Counted from the stretch's first letter, positions 9,716-17,894 are shown. The stretch is DNA of 64,000 bases from Desulfosporosinus sp. FKB (GCF_002196705.1 NZ_NADJ01000040.1:124001-188000), one strand, 5' to 3'. Program-made: numbers and translations. The notes: generated from the sequence alone by a model not told the origin.

Positions 9716-10648
9716 TTATATTTTTTCAGCAATCCGCAATTTTGCACTTCTGGCCCGCGGATTTGTTTCAATCTCTTCTTCAGTAGGGAAAATGGGTTTG
9801 CGTGTTAACACTTTAGCCACTGCCTTAGCTCCGCACCGGCAAAGCGGTAATTCCGGAGGACATGTGCAGCGCCCCAGCCAAGATTTCATTCGTTCCTTGA
9901 CAATTCGGTCCTCAAGGGAGTGAAACGTAATCACGCCCAAACGACCTCCCTGGTCCAAGCACCTTAGAGCTTGATCCAAAACACGATCGAGGACTCCCAG
10001 CTCATCATTTACCGTTATGCGAATGGCCTGAAACGTTCGTTTAGCCGGATGGGGGCCGTCTCGTCGAGCGGCCGCAGGAACTGCGGCTTTTATGACGTTT
10101 ACTAAATCTCCCGTCGTTTCCAGCGGCCTCTCCTGGCGTTTTTGGACTATAAATTGGGCAATTCGCTTGGCCCATTTTTCCTCCCCATAATCCCAGATAA
10201 TCTTAGCCAAATCTTCTTCGTGCCAGGTGTTCACGATCTCTTTCGCTGTGAGAGAATTTTCCGAATCCATACGCATATCGAGAGGTGCATCCTGCATATA
10301 ACTGAACCCCCTCTCAGCTTCATCCAGCTGAGGAGAGGAGACTCCCAGATCAAAAATAATACCTTTGACAGGTCGGAGATCCAGTTCTGCCAGGGTCTTC
10401 TCTAAATTTTCGAAATTCTTTCTCACCAACAAAACACGTTTATCTCCGCCAAAAAGTTCTTGAGCGTGATAAATCGCCTGCTCATCCTGGTCAAAACAAA
10501 TCAATTTCCCCTTGGAGTCAAGTTTCTCCAGAACTCTCCGACTATGCCCGGCTCCGCCAAGGGTGCAGTCAACATATATTCCTGAAGGATCAGTAACCAC
10601 TCCATCGACGGTCTCTTGCAACAAAACCGTTACATGCTGAAAATCCAA
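9716..10648 (-). CDS. rsmH: RsmH, 16S rRNA (cytosine-1402-N4)-methyltransferase
   Basis: RsmH (MraW) methylates N4 of C1402 in 16S rRNA, using S-adenosylmethionine. The sequence shows the N-terminal FQHVTVLLQETVDG motif, the SAM-binding YVDCTLGGAGHSRRVLE loop, FDLGVSSPQLD, and the C-terminal ITFHSLEDRIVK motif. A longer frame opens at 10675 and overlaps mraZ. I chose the TTG at 10648 because family members begin just before the HVTVLL motif and AAAGGA lies about ten bases upstream. It is the second gene of the dcw cluster. Confidence 0.94.
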   Translation of the reverse strand: MDFQHVTVLLQETVDGVVTDPSGIYVDCTLGGAGHSRRVLEKLDSKGKLICFDQDEQAIYHAQELFGGDKRVLLVRKNFENLEKTLAELDLRPVKGIIFDLGVSSPQLDEAERGFSYMQDAPLDMRMDSENSLTAKEIVNTWHEEDLAKIIWDYGEEKWAKRIAQFIVQKRQERPLETTGDLVNVIKAAVPAAARRDGPHPAKRTFQAIRITVNDELGVLDRVLDQALRCLDQGGRLGVITFHSLEDRIVKERMKSWLGRCTCPPELPLCRCGAKAVAKVLTRKPIFPTEEEIETNPRARSAKLRIAEKI

Positions 10649-10664
10649 ATTAACCCGTTCCTTT

Positions 10665-11096
10665 CTATATACCAAGCTCTACCAAGGATTCAGCAGCACT
10701 AGCGTAATCAGTTTCTGCCTGCCGACTGTAGTCTGTCCAAAGTGTCTGACTCCAAATTTCTACCCTGCTGGACACCCCGACAAGAACTAAATCCTTTTCT
10801 AATTGCGCATATTCGCGTAAATTAGCCGGCAATAGAATTCTGCCCTGCTTGTCCAGTTCACATTCTGTCGCTCCCGAAAAAAAGAAACGGACAAAGGCAC
10901 GAACATTAGGTTGAGTAAACGGTAAAGCGCGAAGTTTCTCTTCCAACACATTCCACTCGGCGATGGGATAAACAAACAAACAATGATCCAAGCCTTTGGT
11001 AACAATAAACCGTTCTCCTAAGGCTTCGCGGAACTTTACCGGTATAATCAGCCGGCCTTTCCCGTCAATTGTATGAATGTACTCCCCCATAAACAT
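10665..11096 (-). CDS. mraZ: MraZ, transcriptional regulator of the dcw cluster
   Basis: MraZ is an AbrB-fold DNA-binding protein that forms a ring and represses its own dcw operon in E. coli. The 143-residue product begins with the family hallmark [19 protein letters not shown] and carries two related SpoVT/AbrB-like repeats, the second visible as [19 protein letters not shown]. It is the first gene of the cluster and is preceded by three TGGG repeats, matching autoregulation. Length is typical. Confidence 0.96.
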   Translation of the reverse strand: MFMGEYIHTIDGKGRLIIPVKFREALGERFIVTKGLDHCLFVYPIAEWNVLEEKLRALPFTQPNVRAFVRFFFSGATECELDKQGRILLPANLREYAQLEKDLVLVGVSSRVEIWSQTLWTDYSRQAETDYASAAESLVELGI

Positions 11097-11103
11097 GTTG
11101 TTC

Positions 11104-11131
11104 GCCCCACTTTACCCCACTTCATCCCACT
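11104..11131 (-). promoter_or_regulatory. Predicted MraZ operator: three TGGG repeats at 10-base period
   Basis: Read on the minus strand just upstream of mraZ, the unit AGTGGG occurs three times (CCCACT on the plus strand, with CCCAC at 11106, 11116 and 11126) at an exact 10-base spacing. E. coli MraZ is known to bind TGGGN repeats separated by five bases, which gives the same period. The array ends about ten bases before the mraZ start codon, so it overlaps the leader. No confident -35/-10 pair was found, but repression by occlusion is likely. Confidence 0.8.
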
Positions 11132-11464
11132 ATTCTCCATTCAAAAAGATTTTCCTGCTCTAAAATGAAAGTTTTCCAAAGAAAATCAGAAAATAGGAAT
11201 AAAGTCCTTGGCTTCAGGCACACTCGGCCTATCCACACTGCAGGGGTATGCATAATAAGCTGCAGTATAATGATAAGCTCGTCCACTTACCGTTATGGCC
11301 AGCGGTTCACATCAGGTATACCTGAAGGTTTGGCGAAAAAAATGGCTGCAGCCATAAATAGCAGCAACCATTGTTAGTAAATAATTCTCTTAAATTTTTG
11401 ATCATAGGCACCAAGAAAAATACTATAATCCCTTAAGTTTGTCCCCAGGTACAAAACAGCTACC
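11132..11464. other. Intergenic region between lpdA and mraZ
   Basis: This spacer carries the mraZ leader and promoter area at its low end and the predicted lpdA terminator near 11336-11369. On the minus strand a frame without a start codon (about 11186-11311) runs for some 42 codons, ending AYPCSVDRPSVPEAKDFIPIF, and an adjacent frame holds FFAKPSGIPDVNRWP. These may be remains of a decayed gene, but I recognise no family. A self-complementary CAGGTATACCTG lies at about 11313-11324. Confidence 0.4.
11336..11369 (-). terminator. Rho-independent terminator of lpdA
   Basis: On the minus strand GGTTGCTGC (11369-11361) pairs with GCTGCAGCC (11352-11344) around a loop of eight bases, with one G-U pair and one mismatch, followed at once by A and seven T. 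It lies about 100 bases past the lpdA stop and separates lpdA from the dcw cluster. Confidence 0.65.
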
Positions 11465-12847
11465 TCAAACCATATGCAATGGTTTTCCCATAATCCCATG
11501 GGCAGCCTCCATGATAGTCTCGGGAAGTGTAGGGTGGGCGTGTATTGTTCGGGCGATGTCTTCGGCGTGAAGTCCCTTTTCCACAGCGACCCCCAATTCT
11601 GCAATTAAGCTGCTGGCCTGCGGTCCCATAATACTTGCTCCCAGGACAATCCCTTTCTCATCCGCTAAAATTTTAACCATTCCAATGCTTTCGCCCAGGG
11701 CCAGGGCCTTGCCATTCGCCGAAAAGGGGAATTTGCTGACCCGATAGTCAATGCCGGAAGTCTTAAGCTCCTGTTCAGAATATCCGACAGCGGCAATTTC
11801 CGGATGGGTAAAGATTGCGCTGGGGATAGCTTTGTAACTCATAGAAACAGAACGCCCTGCTATGTGTTCTGCGGCAACAATTCCTTCTGCTGAAGCAACA
11901 TGGGCCAACATGATTCCTCCGATCGCATCTCCGATCGCATAAACATGGGGAAGGTTTGTCTGCATTTGCGCATTGACTTTCAAGGCGCCTCTTTCTAATT
12001 CCAAGCCAAGCTTGGCCGTATCAATGCCTTGCAAATTAGGCTTGCGTCCCGTCGCAAAGAGGACACGGTCGGCTGGAATCTCCTTTATTCCCTTAGCATC
12101 TTCGACCCGCACAATGAGGTTGTCACCCTCTTGACAGATCTCTTTGACAGCCGTCCTGGTAAAAATCTCCATCCCGCTGCGTTTAAACAACGGATTTAAA
12201 CGCTTAGGAATTTCCTCATCAATCGTCGGCAAGAGTGTCGGAAGCATCTCCACGACGGTTACTTTTACGCCGAAGGCCTGAAAAATGGAAGCAAATTCCA
12301 AACCAATAACGCCCCCGCCTATGACGACCAGACGCTTCGGCAATTCCGTTTCATTCAAAAGTTCATCACTCGTCCCCACACCAGGAAGAGCTGCACCTGG
12401 TATAGGAATACGAACTGGTACTGACCCCGTAGCCAGTATAATATTGTCCGCCTCGATTGTTTCAAGCCCTGAGTCCGTCGTCACTTCGAGCTTTCCCGGC
12501 TCTTTAAACTCGCCCCAGCCTTTAATCACCCGGACATTGGCAGCTTTGAGTAATTTCTCTATCCCTCCGACAAGGGTATTAACCACTTGATCCTTACGGG
12601 CCATTACTTTAGCATAATCTACTCCTTTTTCTCCTATGGACAGCCCAAATTCTTCAGCATGCTGGATTTCACGCCAGAGATCCGCACTTTTAACAAGAGC
12701 TTTTGTCGGGATACATCCTTTGTTTAAACAGGTACCTCCCAAGCGCTCCCCTTCAATCAGCACAACAGATAAGCCTAGCTGAGCAGCCCGTAAAGCACTG
12801 ACATATCCACCTGGCCCGCCGCCAAGAATCCCAACCTGATAAGACAC
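11465..12847 (-). CDS. lpdA: Dihydrolipoyl dehydrogenase (E3)
   Basis: This FAD enzyme reoxidises the dihydrolipoyl groups of 2-oxoacid dehydrogenases or the glycine cleavage system with NAD+. It shows the FAD-binding GILGGGPGGYVSALRAA start, the redox-active disulfide in GGTCLNKGCIPTKAL (about residues 40 and 45), an NAD-binding VVIGGGVIGLEFASIF, and the C-terminal HAHPTLPETIMEA motif with the active-site His-Glu pair. The frame extends to 12910, but the GTG at 12847 has AAGGAG eight bases upstream and starts at the usual family position. No E1 or E2 gene is adjacent, so its partner complex is unknown. Confidence 0.93.
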   Translation of the reverse strand: MSYQVGILGGGPGGYVSALRAAQLGLSVVLIEGERLGGTCLNKGCIPTKALVKSADLWREIQHAEEFGLSIGEKGVDYAKVMARKDQVVNTLVGGIEKLLKAANVRVIKGWGEFKEPGKLEVTTDSGLETIEADNIILATGSVPVRIPIPGAALPGVGTSDELLNETELPKRLVVIGGGVIGLEFASIFQAFGVKVTVVEMLPTLLPTIDEEIPKRLNPLFKRSGMEIFTRTAVKEICQEGDNLIVRVEDAKGIKEIPADRVLFATGRKPNLQGIDTAKLGLELERGALKVNAQMQTNLPHVYAIGDAIGGIMLAHVASAEGIVAAEHIAGRSVSMSYKAIPSAIFTHPEIAAVGYSEQELKTSGIDYRVSKFPFSANGKALALGESIGMVKILADEKGIVLGASIMGPQASSLIAELGVAVEKGLHAEDIARTIHAHPTLPETIMEAAHGIMGKPLHMV

Positions 12848-13225
12848 AGCTTCCACTCCTTCCACCATCTTTCTATGATATTTCGACTTTCCCCAACATT
12901 TTCCCTGCATAAAAGCAATACCGCCTATACTATTCGCTGAATGTAGCTTATGTATACGATTAGGACTATTGCAAAATGATTATACAATGTCAATTCGACC
13001 AAGCATTCTAACTTTTTGGGTACAAAAAAAGCCCCTAAAGACGTAAAAAATGAAAGTGCTCCTCCCTGTAATAAACAGTTTACCATCTTGACTGTTTCAC
13101 AGGGGGAGCATATCGAAATCGAAACGCAATCTATAGGGCTAATTTACTTTTTATATTTTTGCGAAAGCTATTGCAGCGTCTCCGTGGGATTTCAATGATA
13201 CTTTCTTTCAGAGATCAAAAAAAGT
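12848..13225. other. Intergenic region between the LysM gene and lpdA
   Basis: This spacer holds the lpdA upstream region. A TTGACA lies near 12984-12989 on the minus strand, but no convincing -10 sits at the right distance. A strong long hairpin lies at 13057-13110, past the 3' end of the LysM gene. I see no other gene; the short plus-strand frame across 13016-13198 is produced by the hairpin region and lacks a ribosome site. Confidence 0.5.
13057..13110 (-). terminator. Two-storey hairpin, probable terminator of the LysM gene
   Basis: TGCTCCTCCCTGT (13057-13069) pairs with ACAGGGGGAGCA (13099-13110), and inside it AACAGT (13074-13079) pairs with ACTGTT (13091-13096). On the minus strand the outer stem is followed by CTTTCATTTTTT. 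It lies about 115 bases after the LysM stop codon. The T-run starts a few bases late for a classic terminator. Confidence 0.55.
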
Positions 13226-13675
13226 CTAGTAAGCAGAAGCTCCAGGGATAAATAAGATTTGACCGGGATAAATCAGGTCTGGGTTACGCAAGTCATTGGC
13301 CAGTATAATCGCCTGCATCGTTGTTCCATAACGTTTAGCAATTTTGTAAACAGTGTCACCTTTTTTAACGACATAAACCTCATGAGCAGGAGTTGGCTCT
13401 GGCATAGGGCAGTGCACCATTGGTTCCGGAGGGCACGGCATCGGGGGACAAGGCATCGGACAACAAGGATCTACATACATTCCATGATGCATTCCCGCTT
13501 CCGGCATACCCATCATTCCGGGCATTGCTTGACCACCCATCATTCCAGGCATTGCTTGAGCACCCTGCATCCCTGCCATTCCTTGAGCATCCGGAGCCAT
13601 ACCTGACATTCCCGACATGCCGGTCATGCCACCCATACCAAGTGCAGGATTATAAGCAACGGAACGTAATTCCAT
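13226..13675 (-). CDS. Met/Gly-rich LysM-domain protein, possible spore-coat protein
   Basis: The 149-residue product has no signal peptide. Residues about 12-68 are a Met/Gly-rich low-complexity region with a near-tandem repeat around AMPGMMG. Residues 69-95 are Cys/Pro-rich (DPCCPMPCPPMPCPPEP), and residues 100-145 form one LysM domain (VVKKGDTVYKIAKRYGTTM and IYPGQILFIPG), which binds peptidoglycan-like glycans. LysM proteins without export signals plus Met- or Cys-rich tails occur in spore coats (SafA, SpoVID-associated proteins); coat function here is inference. AAGGAGG precedes the ATG. Two CATACA motifs upstream resemble sigma-E -10 elements, supporting a sporulation role. Confidence 0.75.
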   Translation of the reverse strand: MELRSVAYNPALGMGGMTGMSGMSGMAPDAQGMAGMQGAQAMPGMMGGQAMPGMMGMPEAGMHHGMYVDPCCPMPCPPMPCPPEPMVHCPMPEPTPAHEVYVVKKGDTVYKIAKRYGTTMQAIILANDLRNPDLIYPGQILFIPGASAY

Positions 13676-13767
13676 ATTAATTTCCTCCTTCAGTGTTCAG
13701 ATCATTTAGATTAAGCAGATGTTTTTCTCTTTGATTAATAACAATATATGGTTTATTAGTTATATTG

Positions 13768-13852
13768 TGTATGTACCACGAATTTCTTGCAATTTATTTG
13801 CAGAACTATTTTCGCATTTGATGAATGTCCTATTTTAAAGAATGTATGTACC
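13768..13852 (-). promoter_or_regulatory. Paired GGTACATACA motifs, possible sporulation (sigma-E type) promoters
   Basis: On the minus strand GGTACATACA occurs at 13777-13768 and again at 13852-13843, 75 bases apart, in the leader of the LysM gene. CATACA followed by T two bases later is the sigma-E -10 consensus; the distal copy reads CATACATT, with GCTATAT about 15 bases upstream as a possible -35. The proximal copy (CATACACA) is a poorer match. The call rests on consensus only. Confidence 0.35.
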
Positions 13853-13996
13853 GTTTCTTTGGCATATAGCGAGAAAGGTCAACAGTAATTTATAATATTC
13901 ACTTTGTATTTATCGCTTTCCAATTGACAGTTTATAGTTAGTCCAAGTTTTTCGCTATTTCTTTAAAGAAATCTCGTTTTAGCTAGCCTTAACTTA

Positions 13997-14061
13997 AGTG
14001 AACTCGTTCAGCTAAAGCTGAACATCGGGGCCACTCCCACTTGTAGAAGTGGGAGTCTCAC
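13997..14061 (+). repeat. IS200/IS605-like short element, copy 1 (both ends, no interior)
   Basis: The element starts AGTGAACTCG and holds two perfect hairpins: GTTCAGCT-AA-AGCTGAAC (14006-14023) and ACTCCCACTT-GTAG-AAGTGGGAGT (14033-14056), then GTCTCAC. Copies with the same left end lie at 29743, 35354 (minus) and 38170. Subterminal hairpins without inverted termini are typical of IS200/IS605 elements and their non-autonomous derivatives. This copy has both ends but lacks the interior found in the copies at 29743 and 35231. Confidence 0.7.
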
Positions 14062-14158
14062 AATTAAATGAAGCCGCTGGCTGTACCATATGCCGGGGAA
14101 AAACTCATTGCATGGAGAGCCGGTAAAGCCCATCAAGATTGCGTGGGGGGGATAGCAG

Positions 14159-14185
14159 AAAAAAAGAGCCGACGCAAGTCAGCTC
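14159..14185 (-). terminator. Rho-independent terminator of the DUF1858 gene
   Basis: On the minus strand GAGCTGAC, loop TTGC, then GTCGGCTC forms an eight-pair stem (one G-U), followed by seven T. It lies about 75 bases downstream of the DUF1858 stop and probably ends the transcript of the MetE-like gene as well. Confidence 0.85.
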
Positions 14186-14261
14186 CCCTATGTTCCTACA
14201 GCGCTAAAAACAGCTTATGTTCTCCCTCTATTTTCTTGTTTTTCCTCACCAAGAAAGCACT

Positions 14262-14462
14262 TTAACCTTTCCCCGCAATTGCCTCATTAAGCTGAGCAAC
14301 TAATTTATTAGGATCCCGCCCATGGGTCAAGGCGGCTCCTTCCAGGCTTTCCGTAGCCGACGAAGGGCAGCCCAGGCAATGCATACCCAACTCTAAAAAA
14401 ATCTGAACCGTTTGAGGATATAATTTCAAAACTTGACCAACCGTCATCTCTTTTGTCAGCAT
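14262..14462 (-). CDS. DUF1858 (hybrid-cluster-associated redox disulfide) protein
   Basis: The product is a small cytoplasmic protein of about 66 residues with the DUF1858 layout: an N-terminal TVGQVLKLYPQTVQIFLELG helix, then GMHCLGCPSSATESLEGAA with a CxxC pair. In related proteins this disulfide motif accompanies hybrid cluster or other redox proteins in anaerobes; the exact role is unknown. The frame is open to an ATG at 14492, but AAGGAG lies eight bases before the ATG at 14462, so the shorter form is preferred. It follows the MetE-like gene by about 50 bases, likely in one transcript. Confidence 0.82.
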   Translation of the reverse strand: MLTKEMTVGQVLKLYPQTVQIFLELGMHCLGCPSSATESLEGAALTHGRDPNKLVAQLNEAIAGKG

Positions 14463-14511
14463 TCCCATGCTCTCCTTCTTGAAACTGTTCATTCACTGTT
14501 ATCCATATCCT

Positions 14512-15573
14512 TTAATGACTCCCGATGTCCCCTAACAATTGATAAATATGTTCAGCTAATTCTTTACTTAACGTTCCTGTTCCGCAGCTGGGGGTAAGCA
14601 TACTTTGCTGCCGCAGCAGGGACTCATCCACACCCCGTTTAACAAGCTCCCGAATATTCCCTTCCAGGCGTCTTCTAAGGCTGTCACCATTTTCCTCCCA
14701 GGCATGATGATTTGTAGGTACAATCCCCCAAGAAAGGATTCCCCCACGCTGCAAAAATTGATTGAGAGGCTCCCCTAAGACCATCATACTAGGCATATAG
14801 CCATAGGCATCAAAATTAAGGACTTTGATTTCGGAGTCAAAAATTAGTGTCCAATCCATTCCCGCACAAACATGAACACCCGGAATTCCCTGCTGCCTAA
14901 GAATTCCTCCGGCGATGATATTCAACTCCTCAATAAGTTGAGTTCTGTCGAGGGTCACGTGAGTCGAGGCACCAAAAGCATAGAGACCAGGATCATCAAT
15001 AGTCATCAGTACAGGTAAGCCAAAGGATTGGAGTCGTTTCGTCTGCCACTCCGCATGCATTGCCAAGTTCTTGACCAGCATATCTCTTAAAGTTTCGTTA
15101 TAATAGCTGGCTTTTCTCTGATTATCCGTTATCTGCATTCCCAAAGTCAATGATCCACTAAGCTGTCCCTTTAAAAGGACCGCATTGCGAGTTCCGTTTA
15201 ATTCCAAGTCGCGGCAGAACAATTCAAAACCTTCCCCGCCTGCGTCACTAAAACCGAATTTTTGCAAAGCCTCTTCGCTACCCTCAAGGGCCTTTAAATA
15301 TAGTTCAAAGAAAGCAGTCATCCGTTCCGTCCAGTCTTTCGCTTCAATCTGAAACTTCGGAGCATTGACATCTTCGATAACGCCTGTTTCCAACAAAGCA
15401 TTAAGATATTGGGCAACAAAGGAACTTTCAGCCCCCAGTCCCGGGAGCTGGGGCCAATGAGGTGCTCGCGGGATACCCGACCAGATCAACTCCAAAGCCT
15501 CTTTGCCCCTGGTATGAGGGACACTGCCAACCCCCGAGGTCAAGAAATTCGGTTTAAACTGAACGTTATTCAT
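14512..15573 (-). CDS. MetE/uroporphyrinogen-decarboxylase-like protein
   Basis: The 353-residue product resembles the C-terminal catalytic domain of cobalamin-independent methionine synthase and related UroD-fold enzymes. It begins with TSGVGSVPHTRGKEAL, has a barrel-type TIDDPGLYAFG segment, and shows a probable zinc-binding set: HVCAGMDW (His and Cys, about residue 225) and a late Cys in TPSCGTGTLSKE. This pattern matches enzymes that activate a thiol for methyl transfer; the substrate cannot be read from sequence. It lacks the MetE N-terminal domain. The ATG is preceded by GGAAAGGGG. Its neighbour downstream is the DUF1858 gene. Confidence 0.72.
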   Translation of the reverse strand: MNNVQFKPNFLTSGVGSVPHTRGKEALELIWSGIPRAPHWPQLPGLGAESSFVAQYLNALLETGVIEDVNAPKFQIEAKDWTERMTAFFELYLKALEGSEEALQKFGFSDAGGEGFELFCRDLELNGTRNAVLLKGQLSGSLTLGMQITDNQRKASYYNETLRDMLVKNLAMHAEWQTKRLQSFGLPVLMTIDDPGLYAFGASTHVTLDRTQLIEELNIIAGGILRQQGIPGVHVCAGMDWTLIFDSEIKVLNFDAYGYMPSMMVLGEPLNQFLQRGGILSWGIVPTNHHAWEENGDSLRRRLEGNIRELVKRGVDESLLRQQSMLTPSCGTGTLSKELAEHIYQLLGDIGSH

Positions 15574-15659
15574 TGGCCATACCCCTTTCCGGTTAGTACT
15601 TTATCTTTTTAAAGACATAACTATAGTGGCATAAAGTTTTACAGATTCTCTCCGCAGCC

Positions 15660-17822
15660 TTAAAGAGAAAACTTAAAGGATAAGGACCTTAAATCTAAAT
15701 TTCTCAGCAGATGCCACAAATAGATTCCATCTGCATAGTGAAAAGCTCCCCAGACCAGGATAAAACCCGCGAAAATTCCCGGTACCAGCAAGAAGGGCAA
15801 GTAACGCCCCCCAATACGATGGATATCATGAACACGAAGAGGAAACAGCAAACAACTAAACAGCACATAACCGAGCAATGGAATATAAACTGGAATTCCC
15901 CAGGACAATGCAGCCCAGCCAAGGGCAACGAAGACCGCAAAGTAATAACGACGTTCAAGCCAATAAAGAACTCCTAAGACATGAGGAGCATTAGGCAAAT
16001 GGGGAGCAGCAACACCAACCTGCAATAGCCTGATAAGCAAGCCCAGCAGGCTTAACAATCCCCAGATCAGCCAGGGAGATTGCCCCTGCAAGGATTCGAT
16101 GCCTGGCGATAAATGAACAAACCAAGGGCTGAAATTCGTAGGAATACGATATAAAACCGAGGTGATCAGACCGCCAATTAAACCTTCCCGTGCCAGCACA
16201 AGCAATCCGTTCCACAGCCAGGCATTGCGCAAACGCCTTCTCGGTTTAACTGCTCCTAATTCCTTATAACGCCAAGTAACGGATCGGATATTCATCCAAG
16301 TTAAAAAGATCATCAGCAAAGCCCAGAATCCCGAAACTATCGGTTCTTTTGCCCAGGCAGGACTGGGCTGAGGGGAAGATTCTGCCTTGACCTCTCCCCA
16401 AGATCCTTGAATCTTATTGCCTTGCACCACCAAAGACTGGGCATCGGACAGTCCGGTAACGGAACTCGGCATGGTTTTAATGGCAAAAGCCAAATCAGGC
16501 TGAACCTTTGTTGCTGTTTGTTGCAAATAGGTCTGAGCCGCTGAATCGGAGTCTAACCCCTTACCCACTGTCCAAGCCCAGAGTGAGGGATGGATCATTT
16601 TTTCCGAGGTAACCCTAAGCGCATCTTCAGGTTTAGGAAGCCGACGGGAAGGAACCCCGACAGCGGGTAATTCTGCCCATATACCCATCCCCGTCTGATC
16701 GGCCGTTTTCAGCCAGAGATCATCAGGGTACTGGCCTATGAAGTAGATAAGATTGATCCCTTTGCGCTGTTCACCCTTAAGCCAAGACGCCAATTGACCG
16801 GTATGACGAATCTTGTATTCCTCATCAGGCGTTAAAGCCTCGCCTTTAATGGCAAGCACCTGATCATTTAAAAGCCATTTCCCGGACGAAAAAGCAATCG
16901 TCCTTAGTCCCAGAGGAATTGCTAAATCATCAATATCACCCCGATTGTTCGTTACCGTCAGATGCAGCTGATAGAGAAAAGGCGATTGAGGCGTCCAGCG
17001 CCGGGCATTCGGGACTGTAAATATGAGATTGACCGCTTGATGATCAGCATTATTCTGAGGCTGAACCGTAATGGTCTGTTCGGCAACACCTGCTGATCCA
17101 TCGGAAATAACGCCGTAAACCGTCCAAGGACCTTCGGGGGTAAAGCCATGGTGCCAAAGCCCTGTTGTAATTGCAACCTGGGCAGTCGTTTCATTCCAGG
17201 TAACCTTGAACTGCGGTTCAGTCAAGGTCGTTTCAACCACGGCCTCTAAATTAACGTCCCCTGTAATTCGTCCCGATTCCGGCCAGGATGACCCTAAAAA
17301 CATGGTTCGCTGCTGAATACTTGAGGAAAGTGCAACGATTAAAACATTATCTTCCCCATAGCGAAATGCCTTGGGAGGTATCTCCACAACGTCCGCCCCG
17401 CCGCTTCCCTCAAAGTCTCCTATTTTATCAGGACTTGTTGTCCCATTTAAGTAAACCGACACATGCCCCTGTACCCCGTTTAAGGTAAGCAGCATGGTTC
17501 TGGAGCTCCATTCTGCCGGTACACGAAAGCGCTTCGCCCCTATGGAAAACATTTCACTTGAAGGTATTGTCAGAGGACGTCCGGCAGTTAATATGGATTG
17601 GTTAGTTTTCCCTTGAGAACGTTCAGATTCCGTTGTCCAGGCCTGCCGTAACGAAGAAAAGCAATCCCACGTCCCATCCAAGGCTTGTATATAACGGCTT
17701 GAGCTTGTTCCATTTTGGCTCCCTTGAAGAGCCAATCCTGCAGGATTGTGCCAGTTCCACCATAATGATCCGATGACTAAAACGAATGCTGCTAAAAAAA
17801 TTATGATGCGTCGATTGAACAT
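15660..17822 (-). CDS. Membrane protein with GH2-like (beta-galactosidase fold) extracytoplasmic domains
   Basis: The product of about 720 residues starts with a signal anchor (RRIIIFLAAFVLVIGSLWW). A beta-sandwich region like the GH2 sugar-binding domain follows (FRVPAEWSSRTMLLTLNGV, VSVYLNGT), then an Ig-like GH2 domain (RRWTPQSPFLYQLHL, PLGLRTI), then a reduced barrel-like segment (KGINLIYFIGQYPDDLW, HPSLWAWTVGKG). The GH2 acid/base and nucleophile glutamates are not evident, so it may be inactive or binding-only. The last 200 residues contain about six hydrophobic segments. I prefer the ATG at 17822 (AAGGAG six bases upstream) over 17858. It stands alone, downstream of perR and its terminator. 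Confidence 0.6.
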   Translation of the reverse strand: MFNRRIIIFLAAFVLVIGSLWWNWHNPAGLALQGSQNGTSSSRYIQALDGTWDCFSSLRQAWTTESERSQGKTNQSILTAGRPLTIPSSEMFSIGAKRFRVPAEWSSRTMLLTLNGVQGHVSVYLNGTTSPDKIGDFEGSGGADVVEIPPKAFRYGEDNVLIVALSSSIQQRTMFLGSSWPESGRITGDVNLEAVVETTLTEPQFKVTWNETTAQVAITTGLWHHGFTPEGPWTVYGVISDGSAGVAEQTITVQPQNNADHQAVNLIFTVPNARRWTPQSPFLYQLHLTVTNNRGDIDDLAIPLGLRTIAFSSGKWLLNDQVLAIKGEALTPDEEYKIRHTGQLASWLKGEQRKGINLIYFIGQYPDDLWLKTADQTGMGIWAELPAVGVPSRRLPKPEDALRVTSEKMIHPSLWAWTVGKGLDSDSAAQTYLQQTATKVQPDLAFAIKTMPSSVTGLSDAQSLVVQGNKIQGSWGEVKAESSPQPSPAWAKEPIVSGFWALLMIFLTWMNIRSVTWRYKELGAVKPRRRLRNAWLWNGLLVLAREGLIGGLITSVLYRIPTNFSPWFVHLSPGIESLQGQSPWLIWGLLSLLGLLIRLLQVGVAAPHLPNAPHVLGVLYWLERRYYFAVFVALGWAALSWGIPVYIPLLGYVLFSCLLFPLRVHDIHRIGGRYLPFLLVPGIFAGFILVWGAFHYADGIYLWHLLRNLDLRSLSFKFSL

Positions 17823-17894
17823 AATAGCTCCTTCAAAACCCAGAAGATTTATACGCATTTATATTCGTGCAAAACCTCAAAAACCCTTGCCATT

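Larger units (their letters stand above)
13676..14261. other. AT-rich intergenic region upstream of the LysM gene
   Basis: This 586-base stretch holds, from low to high coordinate, the LysM leader with two GGTACATACA motifs, a self-complementary ATTTCTTTAAAGAAAT at 13957-13972, a small IS605-like repeat at 13997-14061, and the terminator of the DUF1858 gene at 14159-14185. A 65-codon plus-strand frame (14068-14265) has no ribosome site and overlaps the terminator, so I do not call it a gene. Confidence 0.6.

Noticed and set aside
13016-13198. 60-codon plus-strand frame
   Set aside because: It spans the LysM terminator hairpin, has no ribosome site and no recognisable sequence.
13957-13972. 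Palindrome ATTTCTTTAAAGAAAT as an operator
   Set aside because: AT-rich 16-mers like this arise by chance in such spacers, and no promoter or gene start is adjacent.
14108-14125. CATGGAGAGCCGG, resembling the 3' part of group II introns
   Set aside because: Only a dozen bases match what I recall; no reverse transcriptase, domain V fold or 5' end is present.
14068-14265. 65-codon plus-strand frame after repeat copy 1
   Set aside because: No ribosome site, composition not protein-like, and it runs through the terminator hairpin and A-run of the DUF1858 gene.
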